From positions 1 to 54,398 of the forward strand of contig NZ_JAMBON010000021.1 of the NCBI RefSeq assembly GCF_023715655.1: a stretch of DNA of 54,398 nucleotides, in the 5' to 3' direction. Both the position numbers and the translations under genes were made by a program. Within the stretch, counting starts at the first letter, position 1. Each line of letters starts with the position of its first letter. The DNA comes from Oceanobacillus luteolus (lineage in GTDB: Bacteria > Bacillota > Bacilli > Bacillales > Amphibacillaceae). Positions 38,187-46,977 of this stretch are shown here, one piece after another. The notes beneath the pieces are model-generated. The model had not been told where the DNA came from, searched no databases, and was given only the letters and a program-made list of their open reading frames with translations.

Positions 38187-38238
38187 TTGTGAATAAAGGC
38201 ACATATCTATTGTCAAATAGTCCATGTGCTGTTAATAT
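38187..38238 (+). promoter_or_regulatory. Rex/ResD-like box and promoter of sRNA copy 2
   Basis: TTGTGAATAAAGGCACAT (38187-38204), then after five bases the -35 element TTGTCA (38210), a 17-base spacer and TAATAT (38233-38238). The spacing between box and promoter is identical to copy 1. An extra inverted TCACAAAA half site is at about 38159. Confidence 0.78.
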
Positions 38239-38244
38239 AAAATC

Positions 38245-38363
38245 ATAAGTTGAAACAAACAAAAACCCCTTTTGTTTGATCATGAAACTTTCTCCCATCC
38301 CCCCCTTTGTATTCATACAAAGACGGAAATAAGGATATACGCTGCCCCGTATATCCTTTTTTT
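38245..38363 (+). ncRNA. RsaE/RoxS-type small RNA, copy 2
   Basis: Nearly identical to copy 1 over the first 100 bases: the same C-rich hairpin (with one extra A), CTTTCTCCCATCCCCCCC, and the CTTTGTA/TACAAAG hairpin. In the terminator, AGGATATACG…CGTATATCCT, the third base pair is G-C where copy 1 has A-T, a compensatory change that supports the drawn stem. Both C-rich ribosome-site-pairing regions are intact, so this copy looks functional. Confidence 0.92.
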
Positions 38364-38408
38364 ATGTCTTTATTTTGATATTGTAATAGCCGCTTCCACC
38401 TTTGATTC

Positions 38409-38441
38409 AAAAAAATAGACCGACTATTATATAGTCCGTCA
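38409..38441 (-). terminator. Terminator after spxH
   Basis: Minus-strand GACGGACTA and TAGTCGGTC enclose TATAA and run into TATTTTTTT; the left arm overlaps the spxH stop codon. Confidence 0.85.
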
Positions 38442-39281
38442 ATTTTTTGGTTTCCAGTATGTTTCATCTTCACTTTCAACCATCTCAACTAATTGTCTCA
38501 ATTGTAGTTTTCTCATTTCTTTTAATACTTTCGTTTCCGACCAATCATAGATAATCCCTATTTCTGAAGTTCCAACAATGGAAGACCTTCTTACAAACTC
38601 CTCTAGGGAAGGCTTCGAGGATGGAATCGGGTGATATTGTAAGATCTCACTTAATACTAGTTCATATATTTCATACGGATATAACCCAGATACTTTAATG
38701 CCATGATCCTCCACGACTTGATTAAAAAACACTAGCGTCGGTAAGGTTTCTACATCCATTTCTTTTGTTAAGCGTAAATCACATTGATAAGCGCGTTTGG
38801 CAGAAGAGGAAATGATATCTTTTTCAAATTCCTGCATGTCCAATTTTGCTTCTTCTGCACAAGTAAATAAAACATCTGACTCCGAAATATCCAACTTGTC
38901 GATAAATAATTTTTCCTGAAGTTTACGCAAATAAACTTTGCCGGCACGTTTTCCTTGTAACTCGGATGCCTTGATGGCCAGGGAGGTGATCCAAGGATGT
39001 GTTGCTGGAGAGTTTTCTGTCTCCACTTTTGATTGCAACGCATGCAGTTCCCGTTTTGTCACTAAGGAAAAACGTCCACTCACAATTGCTCGTACAGTGA
39101 AAAACCTTCCATATTCAAATGTTAATTTCTTAAGGTATGATTGCAAAGACCAGCATTCTTTAGAAAAAGGATCCATGAACAAATAGATTTCCACAGGTTT
39201 TTGTACAGAATCTATATAGTTGAAACCAGCTGATGAGCTCAAATGATTGGAACTCTTAAGCTCAGATTGCTGCCAGCTCAC
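38439..39281 (-). CDS. spxH: ClpXP adaptor protein SpxH (YjbH), DsbA-like
   Basis: SpxH promotes ClpXP degradation of Spx. The 280-residue protein has a thioredoxin/DsbA-like domain from about residue 30 (VEIYLFMDPFSKECWSL) and the conserved QCDLRLTKEMDVETLPTLVFFN segment, near 155-175. At the DsbA active-site position it reads SKEC, whereas B. subtilis has CPEC as I recall, so only one Cys remains. GTG is the start, 7 bases after AAAGGAGG. It is 18 bases from the globin gene, forming the yjbI-yjbH pair, and lies about 75 bases from sRNA copy 2. Confidence 0.92.
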   Translation of the reverse strand: MSWQQSELKSSNHLSSSAGFNYIDSVQKPVEIYLFMDPFSKECWSLQSYLKKLTFEYGRFFTVRAIVSGRFSLVTKRELHALQSKVETENSPATHPWITSLAIKASELQGKRAGKVYLRKLQEKLFIDKLDISESDVLFTCAEEAKLDMQEFEKDIISSSAKRAYQCDLRLTKEMDVETLPTLVFFNQVVEDHGIKVSGLYPYEIYELVLSEILQYHPIPSSKPSLEEFVRRSSIVGTSEIGIIYDWSETKVLKEMRKLQLRQLVEMVESEDETYWKPKN

Positions 39282-39299
39282 ATCAAATCCTCCTTTCCT

Positions 39300-39686
39300 T
39301 TATTCTGGCGTGTTCATCATATGGTTAGCAGTAAGCGTCAATTTCTCAAACATGACTGTTCGATATGGCTCTTCGATACCAACTTCATTTAAAGCTTCTT
39401 CCATACAATCCAACCATGCATCTCTGCGGCTTGGTGTAATCGGGAAGGGGAGATGCCTTCTGCGCATCATCGGATGACCTCTTTCGGCTTCATAAGCTCG
39501 CGGTCCTCCAAAAAATTGTGTCAAAAATAATGTCTGTCTTCTAGCAGTTTCCGTCAAATCCTCTGGAAAAATTGGAATAAGTAGAGGATGTTTTGCTACA
39601 CGGCTATAAAAACTGTCGACAATCTTTTTAATCGTTTCTACTCCGCCAATCGCATCATATATGGAGCGATGTCTAATCTCCTGCAT
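39300..39686 (-). CDS. Truncated hemoglobin (YjbI-like, group II)
   Basis: A 128-residue trHb. The proximal His is in MRRRHLPFPI (near 76), followed by the group II-type Trp in RDAWLDCM; the N-terminal part has YDAIGGVETIKKIVDSFYSRV. Truncated globins bind O2 and NO. It is the first gene of a two-gene unit with spxH; the ribosome site is weak (AGGGG further upstream). Confidence 0.93.
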   Translation of the reverse strand: MQEIRHRSIYDAIGGVETIKKIVDSFYSRVAKHPLLIPIFPEDLTETARRQTLFLTQFFGGPRAYEAERGHPMMRRRHLPFPITPSRRDAWLDCMEEALNEVGIEEPYRTVMFEKLTLTANHMMNTPE

Positions 39687-39846
39687 ATAAATAACCCCTA
39701 TTTTTAATCTTTAATTTTTAATCTAGGTTACCTCGTTTAGAAATGAAGTCACTAAACGGGCGCTCCCACATTTGTGCTAATTGTAGCAGTGCTATAGTTT
39801 ATGAGCAAATAAACAGACTTAGTCAAGGTTTAATTTAGGAATTGTG

Positions 39847-40434
39847 TTAGTGTCTTCCATCTAAATTTTTCAAGCTTATATAAAAGCGTTCAATCTTGTT
39901 AGGTGTACGGCGTTTGGGGATATGATGTTCCTCCAACAATGCATGGAATGTCTTCTGGCCTTCATCAAAATTCTTGACCTCTAATTCCAATTCATAATCT
40001 TCTTGGTCATTGTAGCGGCTATAATCCAATACGAATAAGTTTGTTCCATCCTCATATTCGCGCCTTACCGTTGTAAGACTGCCAAAATTAATCAGACCTT
40101 CTATTTTCACATCAAGCTTTTTCAGCTGATTAAGTGTATGTTCTTTCTCTATCGGTTTCCCATTCAACCAGCTTTCGGCTTCTTCTGAAGTCAAGTGATC
40201 GTGGGTCTCGAGCAGTCCATCGCCGTATGGCTCTTTTAAGGTCAAGATGTATTGTCCATTTTTCTTCCGGATTCTCAATGCACAGCCTAGCTCTTTTAAA
40301 TCCAAATTCGCCGTTTCAAAATAATAATTTGTTTGCTCGGTACCCTCTTTTGGGAAAGGATAAGCATCAAGCAATGTGTCAAATTCATCTTTTGTTAATA
40401 AGTTTTTAAATTCAATTTCAATCTCCTGTGCCAT
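39847..40434 (-). CDS. CYTH-domain protein (YjbK-like)
   Basis: A 195-residue CYTH/triphosphate tunnel metalloenzyme-like protein. The diagnostic ExExK motif is present as EIEIEFK (residues 4-10). Alternating charged strands follow (ALRIRKKNGQYILTLKEPYG, VRREYEDGTNLFVLDYSRYND). Members hydrolyse triphosphates or polyphosphate; substrate here unknown. It is divergent from relQ, as yjbK and yjbM are neighbours in B. subtilis. Confidence 0.9.
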   Translation of the reverse strand: MAQEIEIEFKNLLTKDEFDTLLDAYPFPKEGTEQTNYYFETANLDLKELGCALRIRKKNGQYILTLKEPYGDGLLETHDHLTSEEAESWLNGKPIEKEHTLNQLKKLDVKIEGLINFGSLTTVRREYEDGTNLFVLDYSRYNDQEDYELELEVKNFDEGQKTFHALLEEHHIPKRRTPNKIERFYISLKNLDGRH

Positions 40435-40566
40435 AGAATGCCTCCGTTGTAAGTGATTATAATTGATTATGGCAATTTCTCAAGTAATATGCAATGAATA
40501 GCCTTTTTTATCGTGTGTGGTAAAATAAGAGGGTACATACTTCAATAAACAAATGGAGTGGTTGCG

Positions 40567-41175
40567 ATGAATTGGGAAGTCTTGCTTGCACCTTATGAAC
40601 AAGTTGTAGAAGAGTTAAAAGTTAAACTAAAAGGAATGCGTAAACAATTTGAACAAGAGTCGAGGCACTCGCCGATTGAATTTATAACAGCTCGGGTGAA
40701 GCCGATTGCTAGTATTATGGAAAAGGCTGAGAAAAGACAAGTGCCTCTGCATAAAATTGAAGAAGAAATCCAAGATATCGCAGGTATTCGAGTAGTATGT
40801 CAATTTGTTGATGATATATATACAGTTGTGCGCATGCTACAAGAGAGAAACGATTTCACCATCCTAAAAGAAATAGACTACATTAAAAATGAAAAAAGTA
40901 GTGGATACCGTTCCTATCACATGATTATTGAATATCCTGCAGAAACGATCCATGGGAGGAAATCGGTGCTTGCGGAAATTCAAATACGTACATTGGCAAT
41001 GAATTTCTGGGCTACGAACGAACATTCCTTAAATTATAAATATAAGGGTCGTATACCAGAGAAAATTCAAAAACGATTACAATTGGCTGCTGAAGCGGCG
41101 TTTAATCTAGATGAGGAAATGTCGAAGATAAAAAATGAGATTCAAGAAGCACAGCGGATCTTTCATCGCATGTAA
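40567..41175 (+). CDS. relQ: Small (p)ppGpp synthetase RelQ (YjbM/SasB-like)
   Basis: A 202-residue small alarmone synthetase. Hallmarks: [48 protein letters not shown] and the catalytic [23 protein letters not shown] (B. subtilis has ATIEHS, as I recall). ATG at 40567 is chosen over GTG at 40558 because GGAGTGG lies before it and the N-terminus [12 protein letters not shown] matches the family. NAD kinase follows after 20 bases, so they form an operon. Confidence 0.94.
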   Translation: MNWEVLLAPYEQVVEELKVKLKGMRKQFEQESRHSPIEFITARVKPIASIMEKAEKRQVPLHKIEEEIQDIAGIRVVCQFVDDIYTVVRMLQERNDFTILKEIDYIKNEKSSGYRSYHMIIEYPAETIHGRKSVLAEIQIRTLAMNFWATNEHSLNYKYKGRIPEKIQKRLQLAAEAAFNLDEEMSKIKNEIQEAQRIFHRM

Positions 41176-41195
41176 AAGACAAGGGGGAGAATAAC

Positions 41196-42008
41196 GTGAA
41201 ATTTGCTATTGTATCTAAAGGGGATAATCGCTCTGATACGATAAAAGCTACAATGAAGCAATATTTAACGGAATTTGATTTGGAATATGATGAGGATGAA
41301 CCGGAATTGGTCATTTCCGTCGGTGGGGATGGCACGTTTTTAGAAGCTTACCACCGTTACTTACATCGCTTGGAGGAAACAGCGTTCATTGGTGTGCATA
41401 CCGGTCATTTAGGTTTTTACACCGATTATACTCCGGATGAATTGGAAAAGTTGATTATCGAAATTGCTAAAACGCCTTTCCAAACGGTCGAATATCCACT
41501 TCTTGAGGTGATTATCCGATCCAAGACTGGGGAGAAAGAGGACAGGCTCCTATGCTTAAATGAAGTGATGATAAAAACGGCAGATGGTTCTTCTGTTGTT
41601 TTGGATGTTGAGATTAAGGGTGAGCATTTTGAAACGTTTCGTGGTGATGGGATTTGCATCTCGACACCGTCTGGAAGCACCGCATATAACAAGGCGCTGG
41701 GTGGGGCTATCATCCATCCTTCCTTTGAAGCGATCCAGCTAACGGAAATGGCTTCGATTAATAATCGAGTGTTCAGGACCATTGGCTCTCCGCTAATATT
41801 ACCGAAGCATCATACGTGCATGTTGCGCCCAATGCGTGACAGCAGCTTTTTGATTTCGATCGACCATTATACGAATACGTTTTCAAATGTAAAATCGATC
41901 CAATGTCGAGTTGCCAACGAAAAGGTCCGCTTCGCAAGGTTCCGTCAATTCCCATTTTGGAACCGAGTGCGGGATTCCTTCGTTTCCGACGGTGAGAGTC
42001 GATTTTAA
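41196..42008 (+). CDS. nadK: NAD kinase
   Basis: Phosphorylates NAD to NADP. The 270-residue protein has the [11 protein letters not shown] motif (residues about 43-53), the conserved [19 protein letters not shown] and [21 protein letters not shown] segments, and a C-terminal [10 protein letters not shown]. It is the PpnK A-type of Bacillus, next to relQ and rluA. Ribosome site AGGGGGAG. Confidence 0.95.
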   Translation: MKFAIVSKGDNRSDTIKATMKQYLTEFDLEYDEDEPELVISVGGDGTFLEAYHRYLHRLEETAFIGVHTGHLGFYTDYTPDELEKLIIEIAKTPFQTVEYPLLEVIIRSKTGEKEDRLLCLNEVMIKTADGSSVVLDVEIKGEHFETFRGDGICISTPSGSTAYNKALGGAIIHPSFEAIQLTEMASINNRVFRTIGSPLILPKHHTCMLRPMRDSSFLISIDHYTNTFSNVKSIQCRVANEKVRFARFRQFPFWNRVRDSFVSDGESRF

Positions 42009-42032
42009 ACAGATTGAGAGGCAGTACTAAAC

Positions 42033-42923
42033 ATGAAGTGGATTATAGATGAAGAAGAGGCTGGCATGTCCATCCGTGATTTTTTAAGAGATATCGGTGG
42101 ACTATCCCGTCGCATATTGATCGCTGCTAAATCTGAGGATGGAAAGATTTTGTTGAATGGTGAAAAAGTAACCGTCAGAGGTTCACTTTCCTCTGGCGAT
42201 GTACTTGAGGTGAAACTTCCACCTGAACCGATCAGCAAGTGGCTTTTCCCTGAGAAGCTCGATATCCCGATTATTTATGAAGATGATGCAGTACTTGTTT
42301 TAAATAAACCAGCTGGAATGCCAACTTTACCTTCCCCGCTGCACAAGTCGGGAACGGTCGCCAACGGCCTTCTAGCACATTACGAAAAAATAGGAAACCC
42401 AAACACGATCCATATTGTAACAAGATTGGATAAAGATACATCCGGTTTAATTCTTATCGCGAAAAATCGCCTCAGTCATAGTTTACTTGCAAAAAGTCAA
42501 AAGCAATTCGAGGTTCACCGGAAGTATCAGGCGATTGTTGAAGGGATTTTGAAGGATGAACATGGGAAAATTGATGCGCCGATCGGGAGGAAACCTGGAT
42601 CGATAGTGGAGCGGGAAGTTACGCCAGAAGGAAAGCCGGCCCGCAGTAATTATCAAGTCATCCAGCGTTTATCCAATCATACTTTGGTGGAAGTTGAACT
42701 GGAAACAGGGAGAACGCATCAGATTCGTGTTCATTTTTCATATCTGAACCATCCTTTACTCGGCGATGATTTATATGGTGGGAAGAAAGAACATCTGAAT
42801 CGTCAGGCTCTCCATTGTCATAAGCTTACGTTTACACATCCGTTTACAAAAGAAGTTCATCAACTTCACGTAGATTTACCCGTGGATATGAAAACGACAA
42901 TCGAAAAATTATCTGAAGTTTAA
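42033..42923 (+). CDS. RluA-family pseudouridine synthase (YjbO-like)
   Basis: A 296-residue RNA pseudouridine synthase. The catalytic Asp is in [17 protein letters not shown] (near residue 131), with [12 protein letters not shown] and [25 protein letters not shown] as the other signatures. An N-terminal region (about 1-65) has the loop features of an S4-like domain. The 3' end overlaps the convergent prpE by 4 bases. Confidence 0.94.
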   Translation: MKWIIDEEEAGMSIRDFLRDIGGLSRRILIAAKSEDGKILLNGEKVTVRGSLSSGDVLEVKLPPEPISKWLFPEKLDIPIIYEDDAVLVLNKPAGMPTLPSPLHKSGTVANGLLAHYEKIGNPNTIHIVTRLDKDTSGLILIAKNRLSHSLLAKSQKQFEVHRKYQAIVEGILKDEHGKIDAPIGRKPGSIVEREVTPEGKPARSNYQVIQRLSNHTLVEVELETGRTHQIRVHFSYLNHPLLGDDLYGGKKEHLNRQALHCHKLTFTHPFTKEVHQLHVDLPVDMKTTIEKLSEV

Positions 42924-43663
42924 TCAAACGTACGAAACTTTTCTTCATTTAATGGTTGTTTGGAAGGGACGGAAACCGTTTTATGTTCCGGTAGACGATA
43001 AGCGGTAAGTTTATTGCCAAATACACAACCCGTATCGATATTAGCCGTGTGATTCACAATACGCGGCTCTAAAACTGGGGTATGGCCGTAAATAATCCAT
43101 TTTTTCCCTTTATAATGTTTCGCCCAATCCCGTCGTATGGGCATTCCTTTTTCATCGAATCCACCAGTTATATCCCCATATAATACAAAGGTTTTTACCT
43201 TTTTATCGGTTCGGCCGATAAATTCTTCTTTGATTCCCGCATGACAAACCACCGCATTTACTTCAGGGATTTCAAGATAAAGGGGAGCATTTTCATATAG
43301 TTTGGTAAACTTATAACGGATTCGCTGCTGTTCTTTTTTATCCAAGGCCTGGAATTCTGCAACCGTTGTCTCTAACCCATGGGTTTGTTGCACATTTCTT
43401 CCTAGAAAAAAACGGTATAACTTATTACAATGGTTTCCAGGCACGTACTTGGCAAGATTTTCGGTGACCATTTGATAAACAAGGCGAATCACTGCAATGG
43501 AATTCGGACCCCGGTCTGTCAAGTCACCAACAAAGACGGGAATCCGGCCGGCAGGATGAATGAAAACTTCATTCTTGTACTGATACCCAAGTTTGGAAAA
43601 TAAATCATGCAATTCGTCCATACAACCATGGACATCTCCGATTACATCTATTTTCAAAAACAT
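42920..43663 (-). CDS. prpE: Bis(5'-nucleosyl)-tetraphosphatase PrpE-like
   Basis: A 247-residue metallophosphatase that splits Ap4A and related nucleotides; in B. subtilis it also affects spore germination. The calcineurin-type motifs are [10 protein letters not shown] (near 8), [13 protein letters not shown] (near 45), [12 protein letters not shown] (near 75), a CHAG metal ligand and YGHTPVLEP. The N-terminal [13 protein letters not shown] and an AGGAGG site set the start. It is convergent with rluA. Confidence 0.9.
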   Translation of the reverse strand: MFLKIDVIGDVHGCMDELHDLFSKLGYQYKNEVFIHPAGRIPVFVGDLTDRGPNSIAVIRLVYQMVTENLAKYVPGNHCNKLYRFFLGRNVQQTHGLETTVAEFQALDKKEQQRIRYKFTKLYENAPLYLEIPEVNAVVCHAGIKEEFIGRTDKKVKTFVLYGDITGGFDEKGMPIRRDWAKHYKGKKWIIYGHTPVLEPRIVNHTANIDTGCVFGNKLTAYRLPEHKTVSVPSKQPLNEEKFRTFD

Positions 43664-43906
43664 TACCTCCTTATTTGAACGGTAGTGTAGATAAATATGT
43701 TTTCTATGGTAAGCCTATTGTATACAAACTTATTTATTATATAAAGTGAAACTGCATTCAATTAATTATCTCATGATTAGAGGTTAGGGTTTACAGCCCG
43801 TAAATGCGTGCTAAAATAATTTATATCTTCTTCTTCATTAGTTTTGCCAAATTGTAATTTTTACATGATGGGGAGTGGAGAGGTTTGTAAGAAAGGATTG
43901 ATCCGC

Positions 43907-45292
43907 ATGACAGATTCATTAGAAAAATACGAAGCATTATATGAAGAAAAACATCAGGCCCATTGGAGAAGATTGCAAACGTCTCTTGAACAGGATGACT
44001 TGAATACGTTTAGAGAAGAATTTCTTGATATGCATACGTATGATCAAGCGAATTTTTTCATTGAGCAGGAAGAAGATATGCGCCAACGTATTTATGGCTA
44101 TCTATCACCAGCTGAGTTTGCTGAGATTATTGAAAGTATGGAATTTGAAGATACAATCGGCTATTTTACAGAAATGAATCCGCAATATTCGGCGGCAATA
44201 CTATCCGAGCTTCCAGCGGATGATACGGCAGATATTTTGAATCTGTTGGAAAAAGAAGAAGTCATGAGCTTCTTGACTGCGATGGAATCCGAATCAGCGG
44301 CTGAAGTAAAAAGCTTATTGAATTACGAAGAAAAAACAGCCGGTAGTATCATGACTACCGAATTTATTGCCATCTATAATATCCATACCGTCAAACAGGT
44401 AATGCAGTTATTGAAGGAAGAGGCTCCAGATGCAGAAACGATTTATTACTTATATGTCATTGATGAAGCGAAAACATTAGTGGGAGTTATTTCTATCCGT
44501 GATTTAATCATTGCTGATGAAGATACTGTCATTAAGGAAATTATGAGTGAAAAGGTTGTCGCAGTATCTGTAGCGAAAGACCAGGAAGAAATTGCCCAAT
44601 TATTTCGGGACTATGATTTCCTTGCTGTACCTGTTGTTGATTTTCAGAATCGATTACTTGGGATTATTACCGTTGATGATATTTTAGACGTTATGGAAGA
44701 AGAGGCGAGTGAAGACTATTCCTTGCTTGCAGGGGTTTCTGAAGATGAAAGGCATACAGACACAGCTTTTCAAGCAGCTAAAAAACGGTTGCCTTGGCTT
44801 ATCATTTTACTGTTTCTTGGCTTGATTACCGCAAGTCTAATCAGACAATTTGAAGATACTCTGGATCAAGTTGCAATATTAGCTATTTTTATACCGTTGA
44901 TTGCTGGGATGGCAGGGAACACTGGAACACAATCTCTCGCGATTGCAGTCCGTGGTCTTGCTTCTGGTGAATTTCAAAAGCAAGGGAAATTGAAATTGGT
45001 TTTACGTGAGCTTGGAACAGGTATGATTACAGGTTCGGTAAGCGGAGTTGTGATTGCTATCGTGATTTTTATTTGGCAACAGAATTTAGTGCTTGGGTTG
45101 TTAGTCGGTGTATCGATCATGGCATCACTGATTGTGGCAACATTAGCCGGATCGTTTATTCCGATGCTGATGGATCGCTTGAATATTGATCCGGCAGTCG
45201 CATCGGGACCATTTATTACAACATTGAATGATATTATTTCCATTCTAATATATTTCAGTATGGCTACGAGTTTCATGTCATACTTAGGATGA
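43907..45292 (+). CDS. mgtE: Magnesium transporter MgtE
   Basis: A 461-residue channel-type Mg2+ transporter. An N-terminal helical Mg2+-sensing domain (about 1-125) is followed by a CBS pair (about 130-250; IAIYNIHTVKQVM … DILDVM) and five membrane helices (about 285-460), with the pore-associated PLIAGMAGNTGTQSLAI. The start at 43907 (MTDSLEKYE) has AAAGGA upstream; further in-frame starts from 43844 lack a ribosome site. No M-box leader is recognisable in the 240-base gap upstream. Confidence 0.92.
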   Translation: MTDSLEKYEALYEEKHQAHWRRLQTSLEQDDLNTFREEFLDMHTYDQANFFIEQEEDMRQRIYGYLSPAEFAEIIESMEFEDTIGYFTEMNPQYSAAILSELPADDTADILNLLEKEEVMSFLTAMESESAAEVKSLLNYEEKTAGSIMTTEFIAIYNIHTVKQVMQLLKEEAPDAETIYYLYVIDEAKTLVGVISIRDLIIADEDTVIKEIMSEKVVAVSVAKDQEEIAQLFRDYDFLAVPVVDFQNRLLGIITVDDILDVMEEEASEDYSLLAGVSEDERHTDTAFQAAKKRLPWLIILLFLGLITASLIRQFEDTLDQVAILAIFIPLIAGMAGNTGTQSLAIAVRGLASGEFQKQGKLKLVLRELGTGMITGSVSGVVIAIVIFIWQQNLVLGLLVGVSIMASLIVATLAGSFIPMLMDRLNIDPAVASGPFITTLNDIISILIYFSMATSFMSYLG

Positions 45293-45302
45293 ACGAACAT
45301 AG

Positions 45303-45338
45303 GGATAGGAGGTCTGAGACCTTTTATCTCTTTTTTTT
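45303..45338 (+). terminator. Terminator after mgtE
   Basis: GATAGGAGGTC and GACCTTTTATC (G-U tolerant) close a TGA loop and run into eight T's. Confidence 0.75.
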
Positions 45339-45381
45339 ATGTATATTGCTCTCTTTATAAAACACAGTTGGGCGTTTGCCG

Positions 45382-45390
45382 CATATACTG
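45382..45390 (+). promoter_or_regulatory. Possible sigma-K -10 element of cotO
   Basis: CATATACTG resembles the mother-cell sigma-K -10 (CATANNNTA), 36 bases before the cotO start. The final A is missing, so this is tentative. Confidence 0.4.
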
Positions 45391-45425
45391 ATTATGAAAA
45401 TTGACAGATAAAGGGGAGACGATTT

Positions 45426-45875
45426 GTGGATAACGAGAAATATGCTAAAAATCCAATATTATATATCCATCAGCCACAGAGTGAAGAGATTCATGCAGTT
45501 ATGCAATATAATTATCGTACCATTAGGGAAAGAAATGAGAATGAGGCAGACCAAGAAAACCATGAAAGTAACCGGCCGATCTATAAGCAAACATCAGAGT
45601 ACGAAGTGGATGCGGAATATGAGACAGAAAAAAAAGAAGGTAAGCATTTAAAAGAGAAGAAGTTTCATGAGATGACTTTGGAGGAGCAATTGCTCTACTT
45701 AACTGAAAAACCTGTTTATGCACCTCAAGTGGTTTGTGAAATCAGAACAGATAAAGGTATCGATCATGGGGTTATTTCAAATTATAAAGATGGAATAGCA
45801 CACATCCGTGGAGGGGATGGGATTATTGAGATTCCAAAAGATAAGATTAATCAAATTCGAATTATTAGTTTTTAA
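45426..45875 (+). CDS. cotO: Spore coat protein CotO-like
   Basis: A 149-residue protein with a charged low-complexity central part (residues about 30-75, rich in Glu, Lys, Asn) and a conserved C-terminal domain (FHEMTLEEQLLYLTEKP … ICEIRT-like, IISF end). This resembles CotO (YjbX), a coat morphogenetic protein of B. subtilis which lies before cotZY. It starts GTG after AGGGGAG with 5-7 bases spacing, and a coat gene is convergent downstream. Confidence 0.75.
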   Translation: MDNEKYAKNPILYIHQPQSEEIHAVMQYNYRTIRERNENEADQENHESNRPIYKQTSEYEVDAEYETEKKEGKHLKEKKFHEMTLEEQLLYLTEKPVYAPQVVCEIRTDKGIDHGVISNYKDGIAHIRGGDGIIEIPKDKINQIRIISF

Positions 45876-45930
45876 TTTTTAAACAAAATCTATCTTTACA
45901 AGAGGTTGTGCGATAAAACATACAACAGAA

Positions 45931-45962
45931 AGCGCCCACCTTACTTCATGAATGGTGGGCGC
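45931..45962. terminator. Bidirectional terminator cotO/cotZ
   Basis: AGCGCCCACC and GGTGGGCGCT, a perfect 10-bp stem between convergent coat genes. Confidence 0.85.
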
Positions 45963-45979
45963 TCATTATTAAAGTCAAA

Positions 45980-46465
45980 TTAATCTCTTCTTAACCGTAC
46001 TGCTGGTAGGCAAGTCACATGGCAGAAGCAGTGTAAGTTTACGGTAATACAAATTCCTGTTGATTCTAAGTCATCTGGGCATTGTTGTGTCGGATCTTTT
46101 AAGTGACTGGGTCCACAGTTTTCTCCATCTTTTAATAGTAACTCCAATACCGCGCAACCTTTTTTATCAATGTGTTTTACACGGAAGATAAAGCTTGCAA
46201 CAATACAGTCTTTGTCTGGTCCTGGGACTCTTTGATATCCGAAGCCTTTAAAAGGGCTCCCATCCTTGTTATACAAAATAATTGGAACTGTATCTTTACG
46301 GCGCCTTCTAGGCCGCGTTTCACCTAGCACTTCATTGATGGATTCCTCACAACTTGTGCGGCAGCAATCATCATCTTCCACAGCATTTTGAACTTTTTCT
46401 ATCTCTTTTAAAACATCAAGAACACAGCTTCCAGTATCAAAATCTTTTCCACAACCACAGCTCAT
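45980..46465 (-). CDS. cotZ: Cys-rich spore coat protein CotY/CotZ
   Basis: A 161-residue coat (crust) protein with about 18 cysteines, including the N-terminal MSCGCGKD, the DDDCCRTSC cluster and the C-terminal HCFCHVTC. The core CIVASFIFRVKHIDKKGCAVLELLL matches CotY/CotZ of Bacillus. A four-residue basic run (RRRRK, near 54) is unusual for the family. ATG at 46465 follows AAAGGAG by 9 bases. The mRNA would be made from a sigma-K-like element upstream. Confidence 0.85.
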   Translation of the reverse strand: MSCGCGKDFDTGSCVLDVLKEIEKVQNAVEDDDCCRTSCEESINEVLGETRPRRRRKDTVPIILYNKDGSPFKGFGYQRVPGPDKDCIVASFIFRVKHIDKKGCAVLELLLKDGENCGPSHLKDPTQQCPDDLESTGICITVNLHCFCHVTCLPAVRLRRD

Positions 46466-46505
46466 ACACAATTACTCCTTTCGCAAAAATATTGACTTTC
46501 TGATA

Positions 46506-46514
46506 TAAGATATG
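46506..46514 (-). promoter_or_regulatory. Sigma-K-type -10 element of cotZ
   Basis: On the minus strand CATATCTTA fits CATANNNTA exactly, about 40 bases before the cotZ start, as expected for a late mother-cell coat gene. The -35 AC is not unique. Confidence 0.55.
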
Positions 46515-46677
46515 TGCAAATGGGTGGTTGGTGTGGGCAGATATACTGAAAATCTATGTAGACAGCCTATATTATATAGGCATGTATTTGAGAAAGTAGG
46601 GTATAGGTTAGTAGAGGGCCCTCAATAATCATTCGGAGCTGTCGAATCATATATTAAATAAAAAGGGGGAGATGTGC

Positions 46678-46941
46678 TTGGGGTATATTATGCCAGTAGA
46701 TAGGTTTCAGTACATTCAATATCAAGAGCGGATTCGTCCTGAAAAAATATCCACTTCTCCAGTGAATCCATCCTTTAAAGTTGTTTTAGAAAAAGAATAC
46801 GAACAAATTTCAAGTGAGTACGAACGTCTTCTGCCAAGTTCTTATAAAAACATACCACTCAAACCTCAAACTCAGAAACTCACTGACTATACTTTCGCAA
46901 AAATGACAGGTATCGGCCGCAATTTTAATGAAACCATCTAA
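46678..46941 (+). CDS. Small protein of unknown function beside cotZ
   Basis: An 87-residue, charged protein (GYIMPVDRFQYIQYQERIRPEK … TDYTFAKMTGIGRNFNETI) with no signal peptide or membrane segment. The TTG start at 46678 is set by AAGGGGGAG 6 bases upstream; ATG at 46672 abuts that site. A CATATATTA at 46648-46656 also fits the sigma-K -10 pattern, and the gene is divergent from cotZ, so a sporulation role is possible. I do not recognise the family. Confidence 0.6.
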   Translation: MGYIMPVDRFQYIQYQERIRPEKISTSPVNPSFKVVLEKEYEQISSEYERLLPSSYKNIPLKPQTQKLTDYTFAKMTGIGRNFNETI

Positions 46942-46942
46942 A

Positions 46943-46977
46943 ATGGGATGTTTGAACATATCAAACATCCCATCTTT
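46943..46977. terminator. Bidirectional terminator
   Basis: GGGATGTTTGA and TCAAACATCCC form an 11-bp perfect stem; the right arm contains the last codons of the DUF421 gene. Confidence 0.85.

Noticed and set aside
43664-43906. An M-box magnesium riboswitch before mgtE.
   Set aside because: No recognisable M-box core or terminator precedes mgtE in this gap; regulation by this route is not supported.
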